Source: Haloechinothrix halophila YIM 93223 (lineage in GTDB: Bacteria > Actinomycetota > Actinomycetes > Mycobacteriales > Pseudonocardiaceae). Taken from it: a DNA stretch of 64,000 nucleotides. How positions within the stretch are numbered: the first letter of the stretch is position 1; each line of letters starts with the position of its first letter. Location: contig NZ_KI632509.1 in NCBI RefSeq assembly GCF_000504245.1, forward strand, positions 5,049,502 to 5,113,501, written 5' to 3'. The notes under the pieces were generated by a model that saw only the letters and a list, made by a program, of their open reading frames with translations, had not been told where the DNA came from and made no database searches. Below, one piece after another: positions 7,796 to 16,916 of the stretch. The position numbers and the translations under genes are program-made.

Positions 7796-9427
7796 CTAGG
7801 TCCTTCGGGCAGCGAGGTCGTGGGTGACGCCCGGATCGTCTGCTGCGCGCGCCTTGAGGGCAGGCTTGTTGACGCGTTCGGACGGGGTGCGCGGGAAATC
7901 GGCGACGAACTCGACGTAGCGTGGCACCTTGAAGCGGGCGAGCTCCTTGCCTGCCCGCTCGATGATCTGCTCGGCGGTGGCGCGCTCGGCCTCGACCCCC
8001 GGTGCGAGCTGGACGAAGGCCTTGACCTCCTCGCCGAGGATGTCGTCGGGTTCGGCGACGACGGCGGCCGAGATCACCAAGTCGTCTCGTTCCAGAGCTG
8101 CCTCGACCTCGACGCTCGCGACGTTCTCGCCACCGCGTCGCACCATGTCCTTGATCCGCCCGATCAGCCGGATGCCGTGGTCGGGATGGCGAACCACGAC
8201 GTCACCGGTGTGCAGCCAGCCACTGCGCAGCACCCGTGCCGTGTCATCCGGCCGGTTCCAGTACCCGTTCATCATCGGCCTGCCCGCGACGACGAGCTCG
8301 CCCGACTCACCGTCGGCCACCTCGGAGCCGTCGGGATCGACGACACGAACCTGCTTGGTCGGCACCGGGTGCCCCAGGCTCCCGCTACCAACGGCGTCGG
8401 TGTCGCCGAACGGACTGAACAGGTCGATTCCGGACTCGGTCATCCCGTAGACCTCGCGCCACGGCGCGCCCCAGCGCTCCTCCAGCTGCGCGTGCAGACC
8501 GACCGGGATGCCGGAGCAGAACACCATGCGGAGGTCGTTGTCGCGGTCGTCGGGGGCAGGCGGCTGTTTGAACAGCAGCGTCGGCATCGAGCCCAAGACG
8601 TAGACGAAGGTCGCGCGATGCCTGCGTACGTCGGCCATGAAGGTGGACGCGGAGAATCGAGGCAGCACGACCAGCGGGGCGCCGAGCGTGAGAGCGAGCG
8701 CGGTGTTCCACTGTGGATCCATGTAGGAGAACGGCTGCGCCGTCAGTAGCACGTCCTCGGCCCCGAGCCCCGTGGCTGCGGCACAGTTCCAGCCCAGCCG
8801 CACCCAGTAGTCCTGCGTCAGCATGCAGGCCTTCGGGAAGCCGGTGGTCCCAGAGGTGTACTGCAGGTTCGCCAGGCTGCCCGCGTTGATCGACACACTA
8901 GGGGCTGTGTCAGGGAAGGCTCCTGACCCGTCGTCCGCGATGTCGACTACCCGCACGTCAGTGAGCTCGCCCGCCGCCCCGAGGACGTCGGCGACGAGCC
9001 CGGTGCGCTCGGCGTCGGTGAACACGACCCGTGCCCCCGAGTCCCTGAGGACGAAGTCGAGGTCCGCCCGCTGGTAGGAGCAGTTGACCGGGACGGCGAC
9101 CGCGCCTGCCTTCTGCGCGGCGAGCCACACCACCGGCCAGTGCACGACGTTCGGGAGCATGATCGCGACACGGTCGCCCGGCTGGACGCCGTCGACCTCG
9201 ATCAGCCGGTGTGCCAGCCGGGATGTCCAGGCGTCGATCTCGGCGAAGGTCCATGACCGCTCGCCGAAACGGAGGAACTCCCGTTCGCCAGAGTCCTGCG
9301 CCCGCCGCGACAGCAGCTCGGGCAGCGTCGGGATGGCGGGGTCGTCGCCCGCCCGGTCGGGCGTCACGACCGGCCCCGCACCCGAGCAGGCGCGACCGGC
9401 TTGCTCGCGTGCCACATTCGCAGTCAT
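7796..9427 (-). CDS. Acyl-CoA synthetase (AMP-dependent)
   Basis: 543 residues. The ATG at 9427 overlaps the stop of the PuuD-like gene as ATGA and has GGAGGA at 8 bases; the frame is open 23 codons further upstream but that is inside the preceding gene. P-loop LQYTSGTTGFPKA lies near residue 190, YGMTESGIDLF near 320, GWLHTGDVV near 410 and the C-terminal PRTPSERVNKPAL lysine-bearing loop near 510. It resembles crotonobetaine/carnitine-CoA ligases in overall layout. A likely role here is to activate the amino acid released by PuuD, but the substrate cannot be read from the sequence. Confidence 0.88.
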   Translation of the reverse strand: MTANVAREQAGRACSGAGPVVTPDRAGDDPAIPTLPELLSRRAQDSGEREFLRFGERSWTFAEIDAWTSRLAHRLIEVDGVQPGDRVAIMLPNVVHWPVVWLAAQKAGAVAVPVNCSYQRADLDFVLRDSGARVVFTDAERTGLVADVLGAAGELTDVRVVDIADDGSGAFPDTAPSVSINAGSLANLQYTSGTTGFPKACMLTQDYWVRLGWNCAAATGLGAEDVLLTAQPFSYMDPQWNTALALTLGAPLVVLPRFSASTFMADVRRHRATFVYVLGSMPTLLFKQPPAPDDRDNDLRMVFCSGIPVGLHAQLEERWGAPWREVYGMTESGIDLFSPFGDTDAVGSGSLGHPVPTKQVRVVDPDGSEVADGESGELVVAGRPMMNGYWNRPDDTARVLRSGWLHTGDVVVRHPDHGIRLIGRIKDMVRRGGENVASVEVEAALERDDLVISAAVVAEPDDILGEEVKAFVQLAPGVEAERATAEQIIERAGKELARFKVPRYVEFVADFPRTPSERVNKPALKARAADDPGVTHDLAARRT

Positions 9428-10206
9428 CGCACGCTCCTCCGCATCTCTCCGCCATGGCCGTCGGCCAGCAGCTTCTTCGCGGCCTGGACGACCCACGTCA
9501 ACGTCGGGTCAGTGCTCTTCATCCACTCCGGGTGCCACTGGACTCCGAGCACCGGAGCGCCAGGGAGCTCGACCGACTCGGCCACGCCGTCACTCGTCCG
9601 CCCGGTCACGACCAGTCCGGCGCCGCAGCGGTCGACCGCCTGGTGGTGCCAGGAGTTGGTCGTCGCGTGCTCGCCGAACAGGTCGGCGGCGAGCGATCCC
9701 TTCTCGAACGTCACGAGGTGATCGGTAGTGCCGTCGGTTGGCGCGGCCTCAGTCGACAGGTGGCTCACGGATCCCGGCTCGAGGTGGGCGATGAGCGTGC
9801 CGCCGAGAGCGACGTTGAGCACCTGCATGCCCCGGCAGACGCCAAGCACCGGGATCCCGTGGTCCAGCGCGGCGCGGACGAGCGCGATCTCGTACTCGTC
9901 CCGCGCCAGGTCGTGCGCCATCGGGTCCATCCGGGGGTCGATGTCGCGGACCACGCTCGTGTCGCCGCCCCAGCACGCTGGGTGGACGTCCTGTCCACCG
10001 GTGATCACGACCGCGGACAGCCACTGACACATGTCCGTCGCGTCGCTGTCGTACGACAGGTACACCGGAAGCCCACCGGCCTCGGCGATCCGCGTCGCGA
10101 AGTCCGACATGTAGCTGTCCAGGCAGCGGTCGCCATACCTCTCGTCGGCTCCCTCGATCACACTGAGCCGGTATCGCCGTCCCGTGATGCCGATCAACGG
10201 CCGCAT
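9424..10206 (-). CDS. Gamma-glutamyl-amino acid hydrolase, PuuD-like class I amidotransferase
   Basis: 260 residues from the ATG at 10206, which is 23 bases after the PuuA-like stop and has GGAGGAGG in front. The class I glutamine amidotransferase triad is visible: nucleophile Cys in GVCRGMQVLN near residue 115, and His plus Glu in GVQWHPEW near residue 235. PuuD removes the glutamyl group from gamma-glutamyl-GABA in putrescine catabolism. In this cluster it should release the free amino acid after amine oxidation and aldehyde oxidation. The order PuuA-PuuD-CoA synthetase differs from the classic puu operon and suggests that the free amino acid is then activated to a CoA ester. Confidence 0.88.
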   Translation of the reverse strand: MRPLIGITGRRYRLSVIEGADERYGDRCLDSYMSDFATRIAEAGGLPVYLSYDSDATDMCQWLSAVVITGGQDVHPACWGGDTSVVRDIDPRMDPMAHDLARDEYEIALVRAALDHGIPVLGVCRGMQVLNVALGGTLIAHLEPGSVSHLSTEAAPTDGTTDHLVTFEKGSLAADLFGEHATTNSWHHQAVDRCGAGLVVTGRTSDGVAESVELPGAPVLGVQWHPEWMKSTDPTLTWVVQAAKKLLADGHGGEMRRSVR

Positions 10207-10229
10207 CACCACAGCCTCCTCCCCCGCAC

Positions 10230-11600
10230 TCACGGGAACTCGAAGTAGCGTGTCGACTCCCACTGGGAGAGCTCGGCGAACGGATCGCCACCTTTGGTGT
10301 GGAACTCCATCCACTCCCATCGTCGTGACGCGACCCAGAAATCCACGAACTCGTCACCGAGGTACTCGCGCAGGAGAGGATCGGCGTCCAGGGCCGCACC
10401 CGCCTTGGACATCGTGTCCGGGATCCGGGTCACTCCGACGCTGTCGGGCAGGCACCACGCCATATCCGTGACCTGCTCCGGCGGCCCGATCTGCCGCTCG
10501 ATGCCGGCCAGCACCCCGGCCAGCACGCCCGCGATCGCGAGGTACGGGTTGACGTCTGCTCCGGGAAGTCGGTACTCGAGACGCGAGTACTTGGGGTGTC
10601 CGCAGACGGCGCGCACCGCGGCGGTCTTGTTGTTGACGCCCCAGCTCACGGTGGTCGGCGGCCCGGTGAGGTCCACAAGGCGCCGGTATGACGTGATCTG
10701 TGGGAACACGATCGACGTGGCGCCAGCCATCGTGGCCAGCAGTCCACCGACCGCGTGCCGCATGAGCTCGGACGGACCGTCCTCGGCGAAGAACTGGTTC
10801 ACCCCGTCGCTCTGGAGCGAGAGGTTGATGTGGGCGCCCTGGCCGAAGCCCGCGGTCGGCTTGGCCATGAACGAGACGGTGTGGCCCCGCTCGAACGCGA
10901 CCTCGCGCATGACCTGACGGGTCCGCGCCCAGTTGTCACACAGCCTGACCGGGTCGGTCGGCGCCAGGTTCAGCTCGGTCTGCCCGGCGGCGGCCTCGTC
11001 GGTCCATGCCTCCCACGTGATCCCGACGCGGTCGAGCCGGTCAACCACGGCATCCATGTAGTCGACCCAGTCGCTGGACCTCGCCAGGTGATACGTCGCT
11101 CCCGTGCTGCCGCCCAGTGGCGTCAGGTCCCGATAGCCGACCTTGCGCGCTTCCTGAACGGACTCCTCGAACAGGGTGGCCTCGATCTCCACGGCAACCG
11201 TCGCGGCGTACCCGAGGGACTCCAGTCGTGCCACCATCTTCCGCACCAGGTTCCGCGGACAGATCGGCACGGGCGTGCCGTCCTTGAGCCAGTAGTCGCC
11301 GATGACGGAGTCCAGGCCCGGCTTCCACTCCACGAGCGTGGACATGTCCGGGATCATCTGGATGTCGTAGAGGTTGCCGCGCCAGTCCGGGAAGGCATCA
11401 CCGAGGACGATCTCGTTGCCAAGGTCGATCGCGAAGAGGATGTCGGCGAAGGCGAAGCCGGCCTCCTTGCCGGCGGCGAACTTCGCCGGCGACACGTTCT
11501 TGCCCAGGAGGCTGCCTTCGTGGTTCGTCGCTTCGAGGCGGATGGCGCGCGGGGAACTCGAAGGAGCAGCGTCCTGAGTGGACTGAGTGAGGTCAAACAT
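10230..11600 (-). CDS. Glutamine synthetase family gamma-glutamyl-amine synthetase, PuuA-like
   Basis: 456 residues from the ATG at 11600, overlapping the SCP2-like gene by 8 bases and preceded by GGAAGG. Glutamine synthetase motifs are all visible in divergent form: VEIEATLFE (metal glutamate) near 150, ELNLAP near 215, FMAKPTAGFGQGAHINLSL near 255, NNKTAAVRA near 330 and RLPGADVNPYLAIAG near 355. The change from the canonical FMPKP/NRSA forms and the partner genes PuuB, PuuD and ALDH point to ligation of glutamate to an amine other than ammonia. Putrescine, 1,3-diaminopropane or a monoamine are candidates. Confidence 0.85.
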   Translation of the reverse strand: MFDLTQSTQDAAPSSSPRAIRLEATNHEGSLLGKNVSPAKFAAGKEAGFAFADILFAIDLGNEIVLGDAFPDWRGNLYDIQMIPDMSTLVEWKPGLDSVIGDYWLKDGTPVPICPRNLVRKMVARLESLGYAATVAVEIEATLFEESVQEARKVGYRDLTPLGGSTGATYHLARSSDWVDYMDAVVDRLDRVGITWEAWTDEAAAGQTELNLAPTDPVRLCDNWARTRQVMREVAFERGHTVSFMAKPTAGFGQGAHINLSLQSDGVNQFFAEDGPSELMRHAVGGLLATMAGATSIVFPQITSYRRLVDLTGPPTTVSWGVNNKTAAVRAVCGHPKYSRLEYRLPGADVNPYLAIAGVLAGVLAGIERQIGPPEQVTDMAWCLPDSVGVTRIPDTMSKAGAALDADPLLREYLGDEFVDFWVASRRWEWMEFHTKGGDPFAELSQWESTRYFEFP

Positions 11601-12273
11601 CAAAACGAACCTTCCAGGAAGCGGCCGTCATGACCGACATCTGTGACAACGTGCCCTTGATCTGCACACCGGCCGCCAAGGAGGCGAGGAAGTCGTCCGC
11701 CCCGCTGAAGACACCGGCGAGAAGGTCGGGAGGTCCCGCCATCAGGTACTCGGTCGCCCCGTCGCCGAACTGACCCCGCTCCGAGCCATCGGGGCCAATG
11801 GCGTCGACGGTCAAGACTTCGGGGATGCCCGGGATTCCGCGTGTCACTTCCCAGAACTGCTGGGCGGCCTCGCGCCAGTGGGGTAGCGGCGGCCGCAACG
11901 CGCGCAAGGTGCCCGCGGCCAAGGCAGCATCACCGGTGGGCTCCTGCGCCGACGCGAAACGTGCGTGCAGATCGACGACGACCGTCGCGTCTGGCTCGAC
12001 CAGGACTCCACTGGTCACCTCGACCGTCTCGCCATCGAGGACGACCGTGGCGGCCTGCGGCGTGTCGTGGGAGCGGACCGCCACGGTGCCGACGGACTGG
12101 CCCAACACCTCGTCTGCGTGGCCGACGCGCGCTGAGTCACGCAAGGTGCGTCCGATCAGCCGGACGAGCGGAGTCGCATCGCCCTCGATCGTGACGGGAA
12201 AGGTAGAACCCTCACTCGCGGGCGCATCCGGGGACCTCGCGGGCACCTCGGGGAACGTCATGATCTCGGTCAT
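11593..12273 (-). CDS. SCP2 sterol-transfer-like protein
   Basis: 226 residues. Start ATG at 12273 chosen for GGAAGG upstream and because it leaves the palindrome at 12316-12327 in the promoter; the frame is open further upstream. The second half (GPPDLLAGVFSGADDFLASLAAG, split here by domain helices, then VQIKGTLSQM) looks like an SCP2-type lipid or acyl-CoA binding fold, and the first half may be a second, weaker copy. It is the first gene of the leftward operon. SCP2-like proteins often accompany acyl-CoA metabolism and may carry a hydrophobic intermediate. Family assignment is moderate. Confidence 0.55.
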   Translation of the reverse strand: MTEIMTFPEVPARSPDAPASEGSTFPVTIEGDATPLVRLIGRTLRDSARVGHADEVLGQSVGTVAVRSHDTPQAATVVLDGETVEVTSGVLVEPDATVVVDLHARFASAQEPTGDAALAAGTLRALRPPLPHWREAAQQFWEVTRGIPGIPEVLTVDAIGPDGSERGQFGDGATEYLMAGPPDLLAGVFSGADDFLASLAAGVQIKGTLSQMSVMTAASWKVRFDV

Positions 12274-12310
12274 CCTTCGGCCCTTCCGACCTAGTCGAAT
12301 CTCGCGACCA

Positions 12311-12471
12311 TAGTTAGTCATATGACTCGATCGCCTGACGAAGATGTTGGCTACCAGGTCGCCGATTGTCAACAGTCGCGCTGACGAGCCCTTGGCGGCG
12401 AGCGCTCGTGTCACCCCTTGACGAGGCATGGAAGTTGGCACAAACTGAATCAAATGACTTAATCACATGAC
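12311..12471. promoter_or_regulatory. Divergent promoter region with TetR-type motifs
   Basis: AGTCATATGACT at 12316-12327 is a perfect palindrome in front of the leftward operon. TGACTTAATCA at 12455-12465 is identical to 3621-3631 in front of tetR, and ATGAC occurs twice 13 bases apart (12454-12458, 12467-12471), the same period as at 3542 and 3555. The rightward operon starts at 12502. Confidence 0.55.
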
Positions 12472-12501
12472 CTATTCAATCCCGTGTCGCCAGGAGATCT
12501 C

Positions 12502-12921
12502 ATGAAAGTCATCCATCAGCGCTACGTCGCCTACTCCGAGGCTCACTACGCAGGAAACCTCGTCGACGGAGCGTTCGGCCTGGCGCTGTTCGGTGACGCC
12601 GGAACTCATCTCGCGATCGTCACCGACGGCCACGAGAGCCTCTTCGCGGGCTACTCCTCCGTGGAGTTCCTGGCACCGGTGCGCGGCGGCGACGTCGTCG
12701 AGGTCGAGGCGCGGCTCGCGGCGAAAGGCAACCGGAGCCGGACGATCGACTTCGAACTGCGCGTCATCGCCCGAGCCACAGACGCCACGGGCAGAGCGGA
12801 AGTCCTCGACGAGCCCATCGTCGCCACCCGGGCCCGCGGGACCGGCGTCGTACCCGACCACCGGACTGACGAGCCAGCGGGCCTCCCGCAGGACCACGAC
12901 CGAGAAGGAAGTGCAGCATGA
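12502..12921 (+). CDS. Hotdog-fold protein, beta-aminoacyl-CoA ammonia-lyase-like
   Basis: 139 residues from the ATG at 12502, which has AGGAG at 5 bases; a GTG 6 codons upstream lacks a site. The sequence has the AEAHYAGNLVDG segment, then LAPVRGGDVVEVEARL and TIDFEL, which I recognise as the small hotdog family of beta-alanyl-CoA and 3-aminobutyryl-CoA ammonia lyases (about 140 residues). These remove ammonia from a beta-aminoacyl-CoA to give an enoyl-CoA. The neighbouring CoA synthetases and enoyl-CoA hydratase supply the steps before and after. First gene of the rightward operon, overlapping the next gene by 4 bases. A plain thioesterase remains possible. Confidence 0.65.
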   Translation: MKVIHQRYVAYSEAHYAGNLVDGAFGLALFGDAGTHLAIVTDGHESLFAGYSSVEFLAPVRGGDVVEVEARLAAKGNRSRTIDFELRVIARATDATGRAEVLDEPIVATRARGTGVVPDHRTDEPAGLPQDHDREGSAA

Positions 12922-14444
12922 AAGACACAGACACGACGGAGTCCGCCGACATCGTCATCATCGGCGCCGGGCTCTCCGGCATCGGTGCGGCGAAGTACCT
13001 CACGGACGACTTCCCGGACAAGAAGATCCTCCTGCTGGAGGCCAGAGACGCGGTCGGCGGCACCTGGGACCTGTTCAAGTACCCTGGCATCCGATCCGAC
13101 GACTCCGTGCACACCTACGGCTACGAGTTCAAGCCCTGGCTGCACGAGGAGGCGATCGCCGACGGCCCGCTGATTCGCGACTACATGGCCGAGACCGTCA
13201 CCGAGTTCGGGCTCGACGAGATCCTGCGGCTGCGCCACCGGGTCACCGCTGCCGACTGGTCCAGCGAGGAGGCGCGGTGGACGCTGCAGGTGACCGCGAT
13301 CGACGAAGCAGGCAACGAGACGCACAAGAACATCCGGACCAGGTTCGTCTTCAGCGGTACCGGCTACTACCGCTACGACCAGGGCTACGAGCCCCACTTC
13401 GAGGGTCGCGAGGATTTCCGGGGCGACATCCTGCACCCGCAGCACTGGCCGGAGGACTACGACTACAGCGGCAAGCGCGTGGTCATCGTCGGCAGCGGGG
13501 CGACCGCCGTGACGATGCTCCCCGCGATGCTGGCGGGCGAGGGCGCGGCAGCCCACGTCACGATGCTCCAGCGCACCCCGAGCTACGTCGCCTCGGTCCC
13601 CCGGGTGGACAAGCTCGCCCAGCGGCTCATGAAGCTCTTCGGCACCAAGCGCGGGTACGCCGCCACGCGACTCAAGAACATCTGGTCCGACCACCTGCTC
13701 GTGACGGTGCTCTGCAGGTTCCCTAACTTCGGGCGCAAGCTGCTGCGCAAGCTGACGGCCAAAGAGCTACCGGGCGGCTTCGACGTGGACGCCCACTTCA
13801 ATCCGCCGTACAACCCGTGGGACCAGCGTCTGTGCGTCACGCCGGACAACGAGTTCTTCAAGGCGATCCGCGAGGGGAACGCCGACGTCGTGACCGAACA
13901 CATCGAGCGGTTCACCGAGGACGGCATCCTGCTGAAGTCGGGCCGGACGCTCGAAGCCGACGTCATCGTCACCGCGACCGGCCTGGTCATGCAGATGCTG
14001 GGCGGCATCCAGCCGACGGTGGACGGCACCCGGGTCAACATGGGCGACACGGTGCTCTACCGCGGCGCCCTGATCTCCGGCGTGCCCAACTGGGCCATGA
14101 TGCTCGGCTACACCAAGGCGACCTGGACCCTGCGCATCCGCAACGTGTGCCGCCTCGCCGCAGACGTGATCCGCACGATGGACTCGAAGGGTTACGACAT
14201 CGCCGTGCCGGTCCCGCCGGAGGGCATGCCCACGCAGGACCTTTTCGACCTCTCCGCCGGCTACATGCAGCGCGCAAAGGCTGAATTACCGCGTAAGGGC
14301 ACCACCCTCCCCTGGCAGATGCACACGACCTTCGTCAGGGACAACCGACTCTTCAAGGGTCGGCTGATCGACGAGGGCCACATCCGCTTCGCGACCCGCA
14401 CATCCGCGGCGCGCCAACTCACGACCATGGAGGCCGCGTCGTGA
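12918..14444 (+). CDS. Baeyer-Villiger/flavin-containing monooxygenase, EthA-like
   Basis: 508 residues. FAD motif GAGLSGIG near residue 15, GTWDLFKYPGIRSDD near 50, and an exact Baeyer-Villiger fingerprint FxGxxxHxxxW (FRGDILHPQHW) near residues 166-176, then the NADPH motif GSGATAV near 193. The layout follows mycobacterial EthA closely (NPPYNPWDQRLC near 294). The enzyme should insert oxygen next to a ketone carbonyl, giving an ester or lactone with NADPH and O2. The next gene encodes an esterase that could open the product. Start ATG overlaps the previous stop as ATGA. Confidence 0.88.
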   Translation: MKDTDTTESADIVIIGAGLSGIGAAKYLTDDFPDKKILLLEARDAVGGTWDLFKYPGIRSDDSVHTYGYEFKPWLHEEAIADGPLIRDYMAETVTEFGLDEILRLRHRVTAADWSSEEARWTLQVTAIDEAGNETHKNIRTRFVFSGTGYYRYDQGYEPHFEGREDFRGDILHPQHWPEDYDYSGKRVVIVGSGATAVTMLPAMLAGEGAAAHVTMLQRTPSYVASVPRVDKLAQRLMKLFGTKRGYAATRLKNIWSDHLLVTVLCRFPNFGRKLLRKLTAKELPGGFDVDAHFNPPYNPWDQRLCVTPDNEFFKAIREGNADVVTEHIERFTEDGILLKSGRTLEADVIVTATGLVMQMLGGIQPTVDGTRVNMGDTVLYRGALISGVPNWAMMLGYTKATWTLRIRNVCRLAADVIRTMDSKGYDIAVPVPPEGMPTQDLFDLSAGYMQRAKAELPRKGTTLPWQMHTTFVRDNRLFKGRLIDEGHIRFATRTSAARQLTTMEAAS

Positions 14445-15502
14445 GCGCGCCGCGGTTCACCCTGGCCCAGCGGAGCCAGCGCGCCCTCCTGATCTCCCTG
14501 AGCCGCCTCCCGGCAGGGATCCAGCGACTGCTTGCCCGGCCGCCGGTCAACAGCGCCGGCGACCGCATGGAGTCCGACATGGCCCTGCTGATGAAGCTCA
14601 GCGAGTCGGGAGAGGACTACAGCGACCTCGAGCCGCCCGCCGCCAGGGCGATGACGGAGCGCGACCTGGCGCTCTTCGCCGACCGCATCTCCCCGTGCCT
14701 GGTCGAGGAGGAGGTCGAGATCCACCCGGGGCTTGTGGCCACGCGGTACAGCCAGGGCACTCCCGCGCGTAGCCTGGTGCTCTTCTTCCACGGCGGCGGC
14801 TTCGTCCTCGGCAGCCGGGCCAGCTACACCGCACCGGCCAGGATGCTCGCCCACGCCACGGGTGCCGACGTGCTGTCCGTGGAGTACCGCCTGGCCCCCG
14901 AGCACCCCTTCCCCGCCGCTCACGAGGACGCCCTCGCCGCCTGGCGGTACGCCGTGGAGCACGCCCCCGCCTGGGGCGTGGACCCCGCGCGCATCGTCGT
15001 CGCCGGCGAGAGCGCCGGCGGCAACATCGCCGCCGTCCTGTGCCAGCAGGTGCGCGGCGAGGCGGTGCAGCCCCTGCTGCAGGTGCTCATCCAGCCGGTG
15101 ACCGACCTGTCCACGCATCGTCCGTCCCAGGACGAGTTCGCCGACTGCCCGGCGCTGACGGCCAAGCAGGTCACCTGGTTCATGCGGCACTACCTCCCCG
15201 AGGGCGCCGACCACCGCGATCCCCGGATCTCCCCGCTGCTGGGCAACCTGAACGGTCTCCCCCGCGCCATCGTGTCGGTGGCCGGGTTCGACTCCCTGCA
15301 CGACGACGGCGTCGCCTACGCGACAGCGCTGCTCGAGGCCGGCGTACCGGTCGAGGTGATCCACGAACGGGAGCTCGTACACGGCTACATCTCCTTCACG
15401 GCCATCAGCCCGAGCAGCAAGGCAGCCACGACACGCCTCGTGGGAGCCATCGCAACGGCGCTGGACAAGACGGACCGAGACACTACGACAAGGAAGCGCT
15501 GA
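14441..15502 (+). CDS. Alpha/beta hydrolase, hormone-sensitive lipase type esterase
   Basis: 353 residues from the GTG at 14441 overlapping the monooxygenase stop. The HSL-family oxyanion motif FFHGGGFVLGS lies near residue 117 and the nucleophile motif GESAGGN near 189; YRLAPEHPFPAAHED between them is typical. The catalytic His is in ERELVHGYISF near 310. A cytoplasmic enzyme with no signal peptide. Placed after a Baeyer-Villiger monooxygenase, it likely hydrolyses the ester or lactone formed by that enzyme, as ChnC does after cyclohexanone monooxygenase, but the actual substrate is unknown. Confidence 0.87.
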   Translation: MSAPRFTLAQRSQRALLISLSRLPAGIQRLLARPPVNSAGDRMESDMALLMKLSESGEDYSDLEPPAARAMTERDLALFADRISPCLVEEEVEIHPGLVATRYSQGTPARSLVLFFHGGGFVLGSRASYTAPARMLAHATGADVLSVEYRLAPEHPFPAAHEDALAAWRYAVEHAPAWGVDPARIVVAGESAGGNIAAVLCQQVRGEAVQPLLQVLIQPVTDLSTHRPSQDEFADCPALTAKQVTWFMRHYLPEGADHRDPRISPLLGNLNGLPRAIVSVAGFDSLHDDGVAYATALLEAGVPVEVIHERELVHGYISFTAISPSSKAATTRLVGAIATALDKTDRDTTTRKR

Positions 15503-15507
15503 GAGCC

Positions 15508-16872
15508 GTGGCTAGATCGAGAAGGGTCCGTGACGAGACCTGCGAGGTCGTCGTGGTCGGCGCCGGCATGGCCGGGTTGATGGCGGCGACCACGCTGGCC
15601 GAGCGGGACGTCGTCGTGCTCGAGGCCGCCGGTCGGGCCGGAGGTCGCGTGGATTCGGCTCGCCTTGGCGACTACTGGATCAACCTCGGAACCCAGTTCA
15701 CCGAGGGAACCGGGCCGCTGATCGACGCCCTGCATCGCCACCAGATCCCGATGGGAACACTGGAGGGCAAGTCGGTGGCACTCGCGCTCGGCGGGAAGCA
15801 GGTCGACACCTCGAATCCGTTCAGCCTGATGTTTCGGTCTCGGATGAGCTTCATGGAACGGGTCGGGCTGGCGGCGGTCGGAACTCGCATCCTCGCGAAC
15901 GTGCCGTTTCTGGAGATGGACCCCGAGAAGCGGTGGGCGAAGCGGGTTCGGGCAAAGCTCGACGCTCGACGCGCCGACTTCGTGCTGCGTGGAGTGAAGT
16001 CCGAGCTTGCTCGGGAGATGGTCCGCTCCTGGTCCGGGCAGTGGATGGGATGCGAACCGGACGAGACCGCCGCGACGCAGTTCGTCTACTCGATGGGCAT
16101 CCTGCTGACCGACCCCGAGAAGGTTCCGAACCTCTCCCTGCCAGAAGGCGGCAACCAGACGCTCACCGACATCCTGTCCGAAGACCTCGGCGATCGAATT
16201 CGGTTGAACTCACCGGTGAATTCGCTGGAGTGGACCGCGGACGGCGTCGTCGTGGACTACGAGGACGGGAAGGGGCCTGCGCGCCTGAACGCCAGGCGTG
16301 CCATCGTCGCGGTGCCCGCCGACATCGCCGTGAAGATCATGCCAGGGCTGCCGCCGGAGTATCGGAAGGCGTTCGATGCCATCCACTATGGCCGGTACGT
16401 GGTGGTTGGCTTCTTCACCCACGAGGAGGGCCCGCAGCGCTGGGACGACTACCTGGCCGTGTCGACACCGGAGCTGTCGTTCCAGGCGGTGTTCAACCAT
16501 GCCGCGGCGCTGCGCCGAGGTAGTGCTCGCAAGCCCGGCGGCGCGCTGGCCTGCTTCGCAGGCGGCGCTGCGGCCGACACGCTGTTCGAGCTCACCGACT
16601 CCGAGATCGTTGCTCGCTTTAGGGCAGATCTCCTTGCGCTCTACCCCGAGCTGGAGGGGAAGCTCGGGGAAGGCATCCTGCGCCGTCACCCTCGGGTCGT
16701 GCCGTTCTGGGCACCCGGCGGACGCGCGTCGCTGCCGACGCTGCGCCAGAACCTCGGACCCGTCTACCTCGCTGGCGACTACCAGCTCGACATGCCCTCC
16801 CTCGCTGACGCGGCCAACTCGGGTCAGCAGGCCGCGGAGAACGTTCTGGCGAGCCTGTCCCCGCGCGGCTGA
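15508..16872 (+). CDS. FAD-dependent amine oxidase (flavin monoamine oxidase family)
   Basis: 454 residues from the GTG at 15508, 5 bases after the esterase stop; the same frame is open upstream inside the esterase gene but carries no start signal there. Rossmann motif GAGMAGLMAA near residue 18 and the EAAGRAGGRV FAD segment near 40 are diagnostic. The C-terminal FAD motif is YLAGDYQLDMPSLADAANSGQ near 425. It would oxidise an amine, or dehydrogenate a related C-N or C-C bond, with O2 or another acceptor. With the monooxygenase and esterase it could form amine to ketone to ester to acid plus alcohol. Order of action is inference. Confidence 0.8.
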   Translation: MARSRRVRDETCEVVVVGAGMAGLMAATTLAERDVVVLEAAGRAGGRVDSARLGDYWINLGTQFTEGTGPLIDALHRHQIPMGTLEGKSVALALGGKQVDTSNPFSLMFRSRMSFMERVGLAAVGTRILANVPFLEMDPEKRWAKRVRAKLDARRADFVLRGVKSELAREMVRSWSGQWMGCEPDETAATQFVYSMGILLTDPEKVPNLSLPEGGNQTLTDILSEDLGDRIRLNSPVNSLEWTADGVVVDYEDGKGPARLNARRAIVAVPADIAVKIMPGLPPEYRKAFDAIHYGRYVVVGFFTHEEGPQRWDDYLAVSTPELSFQAVFNHAAALRRGSARKPGGALACFAGGAAADTLFELTDSEIVARFRADLLALYPELEGKLGEGILRRHPRVVPFWAPGGRASLPTLRQNLGPVYLAGDYQLDMPSLADAANSGQQAAENVLASLSPRG

Positions 16873-16916
16873 CCACAACAACGAAACACCCACCGCGACG
16901 CTCATAAGGAGTCTCA

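Noticed and set aside
5988-7799. Long plus-strand frame (603 codons) opposite the alcohol dehydrogenase and enoyl-CoA hydratase
   Set aside because: Crosses two real genes and their gap; composition is that of an antisense frame.
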